NCBI RefSeq assembly: GCF_004521985.1
Contig: NZ_SBHZ01000005.1
Span: forward strand, 124,001-188,000
Direction of reading: 5' to 3'
DNA: 64,000 nucleotides
Source of the DNA: Ectopseudomonas khazarica
GTDB taxonomy: Bacteria; Pseudomonadota; Gammaproteobacteria; Pseudomonadales; Pseudomonadaceae
The notes under the pieces are model-generated. The model worked only from the letters and a program-made list of their open reading frames with translations. It was not told the origin of the DNA and did not search any database. Below are positions 20,269 through 28,115 of this stretch, one piece after another. The position numbers and the translations under genes were made by a program. The stretch's first letter is position 1. Each line of letters starts with the position of its first letter.

Positions 20269-20562
20269 TTACTCGCTCTTCTCGCCGCCGCACTTGCCTT
20301 CGCCGCATTTGCCTTCGGCGTCGGCCTTCTTCTCGGCACCGCACTTGCCCTCGCCGCACTTGCCTTCCTGATCGGCCTTCATCTCGCCACCGCACTTGCC
20401 TTCGCCACAGGAACCTTCCTGGGCCTTCTCGGCAGCTGCCAGGCTGTAGCCGCTGGCCAGTTCCTGCGCGGCGAACGGGTTGCTCGCAGCGTGCGCGGTG
20501 AACGCCACGGAAGTCAGCAGTGCAGCGCCCAGGGTGGCAGTCAGGGTATTGAGTTGTTTCAT
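20269..20562 (-). CDS. hvfA: HvfA, bufferin-type RiPP precursor with six EGxCG motifs (DUF2282-like)
   Basis: 97-residue precursor. A signal peptide (MKQLNTL.. to about residue 25, AHA) is followed by the family-typical NPF...LASGYSLA segment. The C-terminal half holds six cysteines (52, 57, 69, 74, 86, 91), each in EGxCG: EGSCGEGKCG once and EGKCGEGKCG twice, exact 17-residue period. Bufferins of Caulobacter carry such motifs, with Cys converted to thiooxazoles, bind copper in the periplasm and buffer metal stress. The start at 20562 has GGAG 8 nt upstream. The repeat is also a 51-nt DNA repeat, so copy number could change. Confidence 0.92.
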   Translation of the reverse strand: MKQLNTLTATLGAALLTSVAFTAHAASNPFAAQELASGYSLAAAEKAQEGSCGEGKCGGEMKADQEGKCGEGKCGAEKKADAEGKCGEGKCGGEKSE

Positions 20563-20617
20563 GGTGCATCTCCATCGGTTCGATTGACGGGGCCGGATTG
20601 GCGCCCTCGCAGCAATG

Positions 20618-20643
20618 GACGAGGCACAGGTGCGGACGTTACA
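20618..20643 (-). promoter_or_regulatory. Candidate ECF sigma promoter of the hvfABCD operon
   Basis: On the minus strand, -35 TGTAAC (20643-20638), 16-nt spacer and -10 CGTC (20621-20618). This matches the general ECF form with AAC at -35 and CGTC at -10. It would place the transcript start near 20611, about 50 nt before hvfA. The ECF factor encoded immediately upstream is the obvious candidate to read it. Confidence 0.6.
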
Positions 20644-20726
20644 GCGGAGGGTGAAAACTTTTCCCTGGCCGGGAGGCAATGCGCATTGAGCAGGTGCGCG
20701 ACTGTCGATAACCGGCTATCCAGGCG

Positions 20727-20756
20727 GTCGCGGCTGAAGCCCCTCCCACAGGGGGA
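20727..20756. repeat. REP-like element
   Basis: The segment GTCGCGGCTGAAGCCCC followed by TCCCACAGGGG is the widespread Pseudomonas 'GGAGCGGCTTCAGCCGCGA' type of intergenic element. The same 24 bases of 20727-20750 recur in inverse orientation at 61835-61858. It lies between the sigma-operon terminator and the hvfA promoter. Confidence 0.65.
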
Positions 20757-20774
20757 TGAATGGTGGTGAACGGG

Positions 20775-20804
20775 AGAAAAGAAAAACCCGGATCACTCCG
20801 GGTT
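20775..20804 (-). terminator. Rho-independent terminator of the ECF sigma/anti-sigma unit
   Basis: Perfect 8-bp stem AACCCGGA / TCCGGGTT (20785-20792 and 20797-20804), 4-nt loop. On the minus strand it is followed by TTTCTTTT. It lies 4 nt beyond the anti-sigma stop codon and isolates the sigma pair from hvfABCD. Confidence 0.85.
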
Positions 20805-20808
20805 CGCT

Positions 20809-21042
20809 TCAATCGTCGTCGCGGCGCGTCTGCGCCAGACGCTCGGACAGAGCCTCGAGTTCGGGCAGCTCGCCCTCCGGCATCTGTCGGATCACCGCCT
20901 GGGTCAACTTCATCTGCCGGATGAAACGCCGGCAGTTACCGCACATGGCCAGGTGCGCGCGCACCGCGATACGCTGGCGCAGGGTCAGTTGGCCGTCGAG
21001 AAAATCGCTTGAGTGAGCGACCAGTTCCTTGCAGGTCAGCAT
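20809..21042 (-). CDS. Zinc-finger anti-sigma factor (ZAS type)
   Basis: 77 residues, no transmembrane segment. It carries HLAMCGNC (H-x3-C-x2-C) at residues 30-37, the ZAS signature that binds zinc and holds the cognate sigma factor. Another Cys is at residue 4. Soluble ZAS anti-sigmas respond to thiol or metal status by zinc release. The start overlaps the end of the ECF sigma gene by 7 nt, so the two are translationally coupled. The acidic C-terminal tail contributes no known domain. Confidence 0.88.
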   Translation of the reverse strand: MLTCKELVAHSSDFLDGQLTLRQRIAVRAHLAMCGNCRRFIRQMKLTQAVIRQMPEGELPELEALSERLAQTRRDDD

Positions 21043-21638
21043 TGGCCTGTCTCCTCGAAATGTTCCAGAGTGGCGAAGACTTTCAGGCGTGCTCGATGCA
21101 GCAGCACACGCGCATTGGAGAGCGAGATGTCGAGAAGATTACAGATCGCCTCCAACTCCAGCCCCTGCCGCTCGCGCAATATCAGGACGCTGCTCTGCAA
21201 TTCTGACAGGCTGGTCAGCGTATGCTCCAGGCACTCGCGCAGCTCGTCCTCGGTCAGCAACGCCTCGGGGCTGTCCTGATGCCAGGCGTGGGGCGCCAGC
21301 AGCCAGTGGCCATCGTCGGCGAAGCGCTCCTCGCCGATGGTGCCGTGGGGCGCTGGCAGGTCGTCGAGCAGCACTTCGCGACGATTCTGCTTGAGACGGG
21401 TCTTGGCGGTATTGGCGGTGATGGTCAACAGCCAGGTCTTCAGGCTGGCACGCCCCTCGAAGCCGCTGAGACTGCGCACCACCGCGAGCCACGCGTCCTG
21501 CACCACCTCATCGGCGTGGCGGCTGCCGACGATGGCGTAGGCCACCGCCCGCATCGCGCCCTGATAGCGAGCGACCAGCTCGCGATAAGCCTTCTGCTCA
21601 CCGGCGAGCAGACGATCCAGCAGTTCGGAATCGGACAT
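21036..21638 (-). CDS. ECF-subfamily RNA polymerase sigma factor
   Basis: 200 residues. Region 2 (about 10-80) has RYQGAMRAVAYAIVGSRHADEVVQDAWLAV in segments, and region 4 (about 130-185) has LSELQSSVLILRERQGLELEAICNLL. The start at 21638 (MSDSELLDR) has AGGGAG upstream; the longer frame to 21668 adds ten unlikely residues. The linker is longer than usual for small ECFs. It precedes the overlapping anti-sigma gene and, past a terminator, the bufferin operon with an ECF promoter, so it most likely controls hvfABCD. No clear promoter of the same type was seen in front of the sigma gene. Confidence 0.92.
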   Translation of the reverse strand: MSDSELLDRLLAGEQKAYRELVARYQGAMRAVAYAIVGSRHADEVVQDAWLAVVRSLSGFEGRASLKTWLLTITANTAKTRLKQNRREVLLDDLPAPHGTIGEERFADDGHWLLAPHAWHQDSPEALLTEDELRECLEHTLTSLSELQSSVLILRERQGLELEAICNLLDISLSNARVLLHRARLKVFATLEHFEETGQC

Positions 21639-21709
21639 AGAACTCCCTAGGATGAAGCCTGAGCGCACGCATGAACGCCCCGCGCGCGTCAGGCATTCTT
21701 AAAGAGAGT

Positions 21710-22837
21710 TCAACGCTTGCGCAAAATTACACTGCCGATCGAATAACCGGCACCGAAGGAGCTTAGAACACCCAGGCTGCCCGCGGGCAGATCGTCCTGG
21801 TTCTTGTGCAGGGCGATCACCGAACCGGCCGAACTGGTGTTGGCGTAGGTGTCGAGAATCACCGGCGCCTCATGCGGCTCGGCATCACGGCCCAGCAGCT
21901 TGCGAGCGATCAGCAGGTTCATGTTGAGGTTGGCCTGGTGCAACCAGAAGCGCTTGACGTCGCTGACGTTGAGCTGGTTTTCCGCCAGGTGCGCGGCGAT
22001 CAGCTCGGCGACCATCGGGCAGACGTCCTTGAACACCTTGCGGCCTTCCTGCACGAACAGCTTGTCGCGAGTGCCCACGCCCTCCTCCGCCGCACGGTTG
22101 AGGAAACCGAAGTTGTTGCGGATGTTGTTGGAGAACTGGGTCAGCAGCTTGGTGCCGACCACGTCGAACTGATGCCTGGAGGTGGCCTGGTCGGCGCGCT
22201 CGATGATCACCGCCGTGGCGGCATCACCGAAGATGAAGTGGCTGTCCCGGTCACGGAAGTTCAGGTGGCCGGTGCAGATTTCCGGGTTGACCATGAGAAT
22301 GGCGCGGGCCTGGCCGGTCTGGATCGCGGTGGTCGCGGCCTGGATGCCGAAGGTGGCCGACGAGCAGGCCACGTTCATGTCATACCCCCAGCCCTCGATG
22401 CCCAGGGCCGCCTGCACTTCGATGGCCACCGCCGGGTAGGCGCGCTGCAGGTTCGAACAGGCGACGATCACCCCGTCGATGTCGGCGACGGTCTTGCCGG
22501 CACGCTCCAGCGCCTGCTTGGCAGCGCCCACGGCCATCTCGCAGAGGATGCCCCATTGTTCGTTGGAGCGCTCGGGGATGCGCGGCACCATGCGCTGCGG
22601 GTCGAGGATGCCGTCCTTGTCGATGACGAAGCGGCTCTTGATGCCCGACGCCTTCTCGATGAAACCACTGCTGGACTCGCTCAGCGCCTCGACCTCGCCA
22701 CGGGCGATGGCCTCGGCGTTGTCAGCGTTGAACTGCTGCACGTAGGCATTGAAGGATGCCACCAGTTCGTCGTTGGAAATGCTGTTGGCCGGGGTATAGA
22801 GGCCGGTACCACTGATCACGACGTTATGCACGGTCAT
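21710..22837 (-). CDS. 3-oxoacyl-ACP synthase III-like protein (FabH family)
   Basis: 375 residues, a KAS III thiolase-fold condensing enzyme with catalytic triad Cys158 (NVACSSATF), His300 (HQANLN) and Asn333 (ANTSSAG). It is longer than classical FabH (about 320), like P. aeruginosa PA3286, which condenses octanoyl-CoA with malonyl-ACP to shunt beta-oxidation intermediates into synthesis. That assignment is by resemblance in memory only. It is upstream of the ECF sigma gene on the same strand with a 71-nt gap. Divergent from the FMN glutamate-synthase-like gene. Confidence 0.88.
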   Translation of the reverse strand: MTVHNVVISGTGLYTPANSISNDELVASFNAYVQQFNADNAEAIARGEVEALSESSSGFIEKASGIKSRFVIDKDGILDPQRMVPRIPERSNEQWGILCEMAVGAAKQALERAGKTVADIDGVIVACSNLQRAYPAVAIEVQAALGIEGWGYDMNVACSSATFGIQAATTAIQTGQARAILMVNPEICTGHLNFRDRDSHFIFGDAATAVIIERADQATSRHQFDVVGTKLLTQFSNNIRNNFGFLNRAAEEGVGTRDKLFVQEGRKVFKDVCPMVAELIAAHLAENQLNVSDVKRFWLHQANLNMNLLIARKLLGRDAEPHEAPVILDTYANTSSAGSVIALHKNQDDLPAGSLGVLSSFGAGYSIGSVILRKR

Positions 22838-23072
22838 TCCTCTTCTTGGCCGCCAAGGACGGCCTCAGGCAGTAGGACTGCGACGATTGCGCAGACCAAA
22901 AAAACGGGGGATAAGGGCCAAGCTCTGGCGATGGTTGGCTCCGGGCCACTGAGTGTGCCACAGGGCGTGGCCATTCGTCCTCAGCCCTTGAGAGTGTCTA
23001 TACGGACAAAACATGACCATATATAGCCATTTGGTCTAAAGTCTGGTTTTGTTCCACGTCACGGGAGACCGC

Positions 23073-24683
23073 ATGAACCTGTCCTTGCTCAGCCGCTACG
23101 CTTTCTTCGCCTTCTGCGTGCTGTTTACCCTGGGCAGCCTGCCCTTCCTCGATCACGAGTGGCTGTGGCCCTTCACCCTGCTCGGCGCCGTGCTCAGCCT
23201 GATCGGTATCGGCGACCTGCTGCAGAAGCGCCATGCGGTGCGCCGCAACTATCCGATCCTCGGCAATATCCGCTACCTGGTCGAGGGCATCCGCCCGGAA
23301 ATTCGCCAGTACCTGCTCGAAGGCGACGCCGAACAGCTGCCCTTCTCGCGCTCGCAACGCTCGCTGGTCTACTCCCGGGCGAAGAACGAAGGCGCCGACA
23401 AGCCCTTCGGCACCCTCAGCGACGTCTACCAGAGCGGCTTCGAGTTCATCAGCCACTCCATGCGTCCGGCGCCGCTGACCGACCCCTGCAGCTTCCGCGT
23501 GGAAATCGGCGGGCCGCAATGCCGCCAGCCTTACTCGGCCTCCCTGTTCAACATCTCGGCAATGAGCTTCGGCTCGCTGAGCGCCAATGCCATTCGTGCC
23601 CTCAACGAGGGTGCGAAGCTCGGCGACTTCTACCACGACACCGGCGAAGGCAGCATCAGCCCCTATCATCGCGAGCATGGCGGTGATCTGGTGTGGGAAC
23701 TGGGCAGTGGCTACTTCGGCTGCCGCGCCTCGGACGGCCGCTTCGATGCCGAACGCTTCGCTGCCCAGGCCTGCACCCCGCAGGTGAAGATGATCGAGAT
23801 CAAGCTCAGCCAGGGCGCCAAGCCTGGCCATGGCGGCATCCTGCCCAAGCACAAGATCACTGCGGAAATCGCCAGCACACGCGGCATCCCGATGGGCGAG
23901 GATTGCGTGTCCCCGTCGCGCCACAGCGCATTCTCCACGCCGACCGAGCTGCTGCAGTTCATTGCCCAGCTGCGCGAGCTGTCGGGCGGCAAGCCGGTGG
24001 GCTTCAAGTTCTGCCTGGGCCACCCCTGGGAATTCATGGGCATCGTCAAGGCCATGCTGGAGACCGGCATCCTGCCGGACTTCATCGTCGTCGACGGCAA
24101 GGAGGGCGGCACCGGTGCCGCGCCGCTGGAGTTCACCGACCACCTCGGCGTGCCACTGCGCGAAGGCCTGCTGTTCGTGCATAACACCCTGGTTGGCAGC
24201 AACCTGCGCGACAAGATCAAGCTCGGCGCCAGCGGCAAGATCGTCAGCGCCTTCGACATCGCCCGCGTGCTGGCCATCGGCGCCGACTGGGCCAACTCGG
24301 CGCGCGGCTTCATGTTCGCCATCGGCTGCATCCAGTCGCAGTCCTGCCACACCAACAAGTGCCCGACCGGCGTCGCCACCCAGGACCCGCTGCGCCAGCG
24401 CGCCCTGGTGGTCGAGGACAAGGCCCAGCGTGTGCACAACTTCCACCGCAACACGCTCAAGGCGCTGGCCGAGATGCTCGCCGCCGCCGGCCTCGACCAC
24501 CCCGCACAGATCGATGCCAAGCATCTGGTGCAGCGCATGTCCGCCACCGAGATCAAGCTGTTCGCCCAGCAGCACGTCTTCCTCGCACCGGGCGAGCTGG
24601 TCAGCGGCAAGATCAGCGGCGAGTTCTACGAACGCATGTGGAACATGGCGCGGGCGGACAGCTTCGAACCCGCGCTGGCCTGA
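23073..24683 (+). CDS. FMN-binding glutamate synthase-like protein
   Basis: 536 residues. Two N-terminal hydrophobic segments (about 5-20 and 30-45) anchor a cytoplasmic GltS-type FMN/Fe-S domain (about 80-520). It contains ISAMSFGSLS, the FMN phosphate-binding GKEGGTGAAP and a C-x5-C-x4-C cluster (IGCIQSQSCHTNKCPTG) as for the 3Fe-4S cluster. There is no glutamine amidotransferase domain, so this is the archaeal-type/YerD-like stand-alone protein, of unknown physiological substrate. The start at 23073 has GGGAGA upstream. Confidence 0.9.
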   Translation: MNLSLLSRYAFFAFCVLFTLGSLPFLDHEWLWPFTLLGAVLSLIGIGDLLQKRHAVRRNYPILGNIRYLVEGIRPEIRQYLLEGDAEQLPFSRSQRSLVYSRAKNEGADKPFGTLSDVYQSGFEFISHSMRPAPLTDPCSFRVEIGGPQCRQPYSASLFNISAMSFGSLSANAIRALNEGAKLGDFYHDTGEGSISPYHREHGGDLVWELGSGYFGCRASDGRFDAERFAAQACTPQVKMIEIKLSQGAKPGHGGILPKHKITAEIASTRGIPMGEDCVSPSRHSAFSTPTELLQFIAQLRELSGGKPVGFKFCLGHPWEFMGIVKAMLETGILPDFIVVDGKEGGTGAAPLEFTDHLGVPLREGLLFVHNTLVGSNLRDKIKLGASGKIVSAFDIARVLAIGADWANSARGFMFAIGCIQSQSCHTNKCPTGVATQDPLRQRALVVEDKAQRVHNFHRNTLKALAEMLAAAGLDHPAQIDAKHLVQRMSATEIKLFAQQHVFLAPGELVSGKISGEFYERMWNMARADSFEPALA

Positions 24684-24691
24684 GCGACAGC

Positions 24692-25471
24692 ATGCCCGAG
24701 CAGCTACCGCGCCGACACCAACGCTGCCCAGCACTGAGGCCCCTGCGCCTGCTAGGCGCCCTGCTGCTGGCGGTCGGCGTTGCCGCCTTCGCGCAGGAGC
24801 AACGCCCGCTGCGGTTCGCCGTCACCGAGAGCTGGGCCATGCCGATGATGCAGATCGTCGACGGCCAGGCGACCACCGGCATTCTCTATGACCTGCAGAT
24901 GCGCCTGGCACAGAAGGTTGGCCGCACCGCCGAGCTGCTGGTGATGCCACGCCTGCGTGTGCAACGCACGCTGGTTCGAGGCGAAATCGACGTACGCTGC
25001 TACGTCAACCCGTCCTGGCTCCAGGAGTCACATCACCAGTACATCTGGAGTCTGCCCTTCATGGTCCAGCACGACCTGATCGTGGGGCGCAGCGCCGAGC
25101 CCGACTTCGCGCTGGAGAAGCTTAGCGGCCAGCGCCTGGGGACGGTCCTGGGTTTCAGCTACCCCAGCCTGCAGGCGCTGTTCGACAGTGCCCGGATTCA
25201 CCGCGAGGACGCCCGCACCCAGGCCCTGGCGCTGGAGAAACTCGAGGCCGGTCGCTACCGCTATGCGCTCAGCAACAGCCTGTCCCTGGCCTGGTTCAAC
25301 CGCCATCGGAGCAAAGCCGAGCAGTTGCACGTGCTCGGCGAAATCAGCAGCGACCTGGTCTCCTGCATCGTTCGTGACGAGCCGGACGTACCGACGCAAG
25401 CACTCCTGCGCGCCCTGGTGCAGATGAAGCAGGACGGCGAGTTCGACGCCATCCTCGCCCGCTACCGCTAG
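24692..25471 (+). CDS. Periplasmic substrate-binding protein-like (SBP_bac_3)
   Basis: 259 residues. A signal peptide (RRHQR.. LLGALLLAVGVAAFA, cleavage near residue 35) precedes a periplasmic binding-protein fold, RFAVTESWAMPMM and VLGFSYPSLQALFDSA. It begins 8 nt after the FMN protein stop and is probably co-transcribed. No ABC permease genes are nearby, so it may act as a lone amino-acid or signal sensor. The C-terminal stop TAG is part of a CTAG shared with the convergent nadR-like gene. Confidence 0.82.
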   Translation: MPEQLPRRHQRCPALRPLRLLGALLLAVGVAAFAQEQRPLRFAVTESWAMPMMQIVDGQATTGILYDLQMRLAQKVGRTAELLVMPRLRVQRTLVRGEIDVRCYVNPSWLQESHHQYIWSLPFMVQHDLIVGRSAEPDFALEKLSGQRLGTVLGFSYPSLQALFDSARIHREDARTQALALEKLEAGRYRYALSNSLSLAWFNRHRSKAEQLHVLGEISSDLVSCIVRDEPDVPTQALLRALVQMKQDGEFDAILARYR

Positions 25472-26499
25472 GCGTCGGCCAGCACCTGCAGCACCTGCTC
25501 GACGCGCTGCGCCAGGCTGCCGGCAAGACGCGTGAACGCCAAGCCGCGCTGCTGCAGCGCCTGTTCGTACCACTGGTTCTGGCGTCGCCGGAACGTCTCG
25601 TCCTGGCGCGTGCCGTCCTGCACGAAGGGGAAGTCATCGGCGCACAGGAACACGTGGTGATAATGCCGCCGGGCAAGCTGCTCCAGCTCGGCCTCGGCGC
25701 GCCCGAACAGCTCACGGCAATAGAACAGCGTGGTCAGTGGCGTGGTGTCGCAGACCAGGTAGCGCTGACAGTGCCCGGCCAGTTCCCGCTCCCGCGCGAC
25801 CTGGGTGCGGCCGATCCGCAGCAGGTCGTCGTAGCCCAGCACACCGCCCTGCTGCTCCCACAACTCTCGACCGTACTCGGCAGCATGGCGCGTACCCAGC
25901 GCCTCGGCCAGCGCCAGGCCGAGGCTGCTCTTGCCGGTGGACTCGCCGCCGAGCAAGGCGATGCGCTCGACGAAGTCCGCGTAGACCTGTGGCGCCAGGT
26001 ACTCGCGCAAACCATGGACATCGGCGCGCAGACGCGTACCGGACACCGGCACCGTGACACGTGCACGGTCGATCTCGACATGCTGCACCGGCCGCCCGAA
26101 GCACCTGGCCAGATGCGCAGCGAAACCATCGCCATAGGCTTCGCTGGTGAACACCGCATCCACCGGCCGGCCGAGCACGGCCAGGCAGAAATCGGCGACG
26201 AACTGGCGCTGCGCCGCAGCGGGTGCCGATTCATGGGGAAGCTCCGCCAGCGCCACGCCTCGGGCACGCTGCTCATCAACCCAGTCGGCTGTCACCACCC
26301 AGCTGCGCAGGTGCGGAAAGCGCGCCTGCAACCAGCGCGCGCGACGCTGCGGCGCGCAGCCGGGCAACTCCGGGTTCGACCAGCTGAGCAGCACCAGCTG
26401 CTGGCACTGCATCTGCGCCTGGCGGATCAGCCACTCGTGGCCCAGGTGCAGCGGCGCGAACTTGCCCACCACCAGGCCACAGGCGAATCGCTGGCGCAT
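25468..26499 (-). CDS. nadR: NadR-like nicotinamide-nucleotide adenylyltransferase/ribosylnicotinamide kinase
   Basis: 343 residues with two catalytic domains and no N-terminal HTH. The NMN adenylyltransferase domain has GKFAPLHLGHE (12-22) and the SGTRLR motif (153-158). The kinase domain has the P-loop GGESTGKSS (184-192). It would phosphorylate nicotinamide riboside and adenylate the NMN to NAD. The start at 26499 lies 1 nt after the pnuC stop, so it is one operon with the transporter. Convergent with the binding-protein gene. Confidence 0.9.
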   Translation of the reverse strand: MRQRFACGLVVGKFAPLHLGHEWLIRQAQMQCQQLVLLSWSNPELPGCAPQRRARWLQARFPHLRSWVVTADWVDEQRARGVALAELPHESAPAAAQRQFVADFCLAVLGRPVDAVFTSEAYGDGFAAHLARCFGRPVQHVEIDRARVTVPVSGTRLRADVHGLREYLAPQVYADFVERIALLGGESTGKSSLGLALAEALGTRHAAEYGRELWEQQGGVLGYDDLLRIGRTQVARERELAGHCQRYLVCDTTPLTTLFYCRELFGRAEAELEQLARRHYHHVFLCADDFPFVQDGTRQDETFRRRQNQWYEQALQQRGLAFTRLAGSLAQRVEQVLQVLADA

Positions 26500-26500
26500 G

Positions 26501-27073
26501 TCAGGCCGCCTGCGCCTCGACCGCCAGCTCACGGCGCCAGCAGTACAGGCCGTACCAGGCGTTGAACCAGAACAGCACGTAGATGAAGGCCGTCAGGTAC
26601 AGCTCACGCGAGACGAACAGCGGCACCGCCAGGGTGTTCACCAGCAGCCAGCCGTACCAGGTCTCCAGCTTGCGGCGCATCAGCAGCAGTTGCGCCAACA
26701 CGCTGAAGGTCAGCACCAGCGAGTCGATGAAGGGCGCGTAGGCATCGGTGAAGTGATGCAGCAGCGCGCCGTAGGCCAGAGCGACGACCACCGCGAGCGA
26801 CAGCGCCAGGCACAGTTCTCGCCAGGATGAGCGAACGATGGGCAGCGCCGTCCCGCTGCGCCCGTACAGCCAGCTCCACCAGCCCAGCAGGCTGGTGGCG
26901 ATGAAGAACAGCTGCAGGGTGACGTCCGCGTACAGCTGCACGCTGAAGAACAGCCAGCCAAAGAGCACGCAGCCGACCAACCCGACGGCCCAGGTGTGCA
27001 CCGAATTGCGTGCAGCCAGCAACACCGAGAGCAGGTAGAACAGGTTGGCGAAGATCTCCAGCAACGACGGCAT
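26501..27073 (-). CDS. pnuC: Nicotinamide riboside transporter PnuC
   Basis: 190 residues, seven predicted membrane segments, with family motifs WSWLYGR, ETWYGWLLVN and WFNAWYGLYCWRR near the C-terminus. PnuC is a facilitator for nicotinamide riboside, made one-way by intracellular phosphorylation. The product of the next gene (NadR-like kinase) fits exactly, and the genes are 1 nt apart. No NAD-responsive repressor (NrtR or HTH-NadR) gene is visible nearby. Confidence 0.93.
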   Translation of the reverse strand: MPSLLEIFANLFYLLSVLLAARNSVHTWAVGLVGCVLFGWLFFSVQLYADVTLQLFFIATSLLGWWSWLYGRSGTALPIVRSSWRELCLALSLAVVVALAYGALLHHFTDAYAPFIDSLVLTFSVLAQLLLMRRKLETWYGWLLVNTLAVPLFVSRELYLTAFIYVLFWFNAWYGLYCWRRELAVEAQAA

Positions 27074-27214
27074 GCACGCATCCTCAACGGCAGCGAATCA
27101 GCCGCGCAGCCTATCACGTGACGTACCCCACAGCCGTGCATGGATCACCTGACAACCATGGCGATCCATGCTCTGATAGCCGCCCCTCCGCACTCCAAAG
27201 GACTGGACCGCACC

Positions 27215-27967
27215 ATGCCCCTGCTCGCCCTGCTGATCATCGCCTGCCAAGTCACCTGCGGCCTCCACGTGGTACGCAGCGGCCAGGATCGCTACTGGCT
27301 GTACCTGATCATCGCCCTGCCCGGCATCGGCTGCCTGATCTACTTTCTCGGCATCATGCTGCCGGAGCTGCTCGGCAGCCGCCGTGGCCGCCGCGCGCTC
27401 GGCAAACTGCACGACAGCATCGATCCGCAGCGCCACCTGCGGGCCCTGCGCGATGAACTGGAGATTCGCGACACCCGCGACACCCGCGTGAACCTGGCCG
27501 ACGAACTGCTGCGCATGGGGCAGGCGCAAGAGGCCGCCCAGCACTATCAGCAAGCCTTGCGCGGCATTCACAGCGACGCCCCGGACATCCTCCTCGGCCT
27601 GGCCAGGGCCCGCTTCGCCCTGGGCGATTTCGCCGGCTGCCAGGCCAGTCTCGACCAGCTGATCGCGCAGAACCCCGACTTCCGCTCGGCCGACGGCCAC
27701 TTGCTGTATGCCCGCGCCCTGGAGGCCCAGGGCAACGACCTCAAGGCCGAAGAGGAATACCGGGTGCTCGGCAGCTACTGCACCAGCCCCGAGGCGAACT
27801 ACCGCTACGCCCTGCTGCTGCGCCGGGTCGGCCGCGAGCGCGAAGCCGTCGAACTGCTGGAGCAGATCCAGACCCACGCGCGCCGTTCCGCCCGCCACTA
27901 CCGGACCCTGCACCAGGAGTGGCTGGAGCTCAGCCGCAAGGCACTGCTCGAGCTGCAACGCGACTGA
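27215..27967 (+). CDS. Membrane-anchored TPR-repeat protein
   Basis: 250 residues. The N-terminus has two hydrophobic segments of the cardiolipin-synthase N-terminal (PLDc_N)-like type, CLIYFLGIMLPELLG being typical. These are followed by a cytoplasmic helical domain with three or four TPR-like units (about residues 90-210), such as ADELLRMGQAQEAAQHYQQAL. The start at 27215 is favoured: AAAGGA lies 10 nt upstream, and the ATG at 27140 gives a non-conserved leader. Likely a scaffolding protein. Function unknown. Confidence 0.8.
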   Translation: MPLLALLIIACQVTCGLHVVRSGQDRYWLYLIIALPGIGCLIYFLGIMLPELLGSRRGRRALGKLHDSIDPQRHLRALRDELEIRDTRDTRVNLADELLRMGQAQEAAQHYQQALRGIHSDAPDILLGLARARFALGDFAGCQASLDQLIAQNPDFRSADGHLLYARALEAQGNDLKAEEEYRVLGSYCTSPEANYRYALLLRRVGREREAVELLEQIQTHARRSARHYRTLHQEWLELSRKALLELQRD

Positions 27968-28115
27968 ACGGCTCGCCATTATTTGCGTGCATCGTTCACA
28001 AAAAACGGACGTCGCGCGCCGTTGCGCAAGACTTTGCGCATGGGTCATTGGTTAGCATCTGCCGTTGACGAAGGAACCTGCCGGCAGATGCCGGCCGCAG
28101 CATGGATGCCACAGG

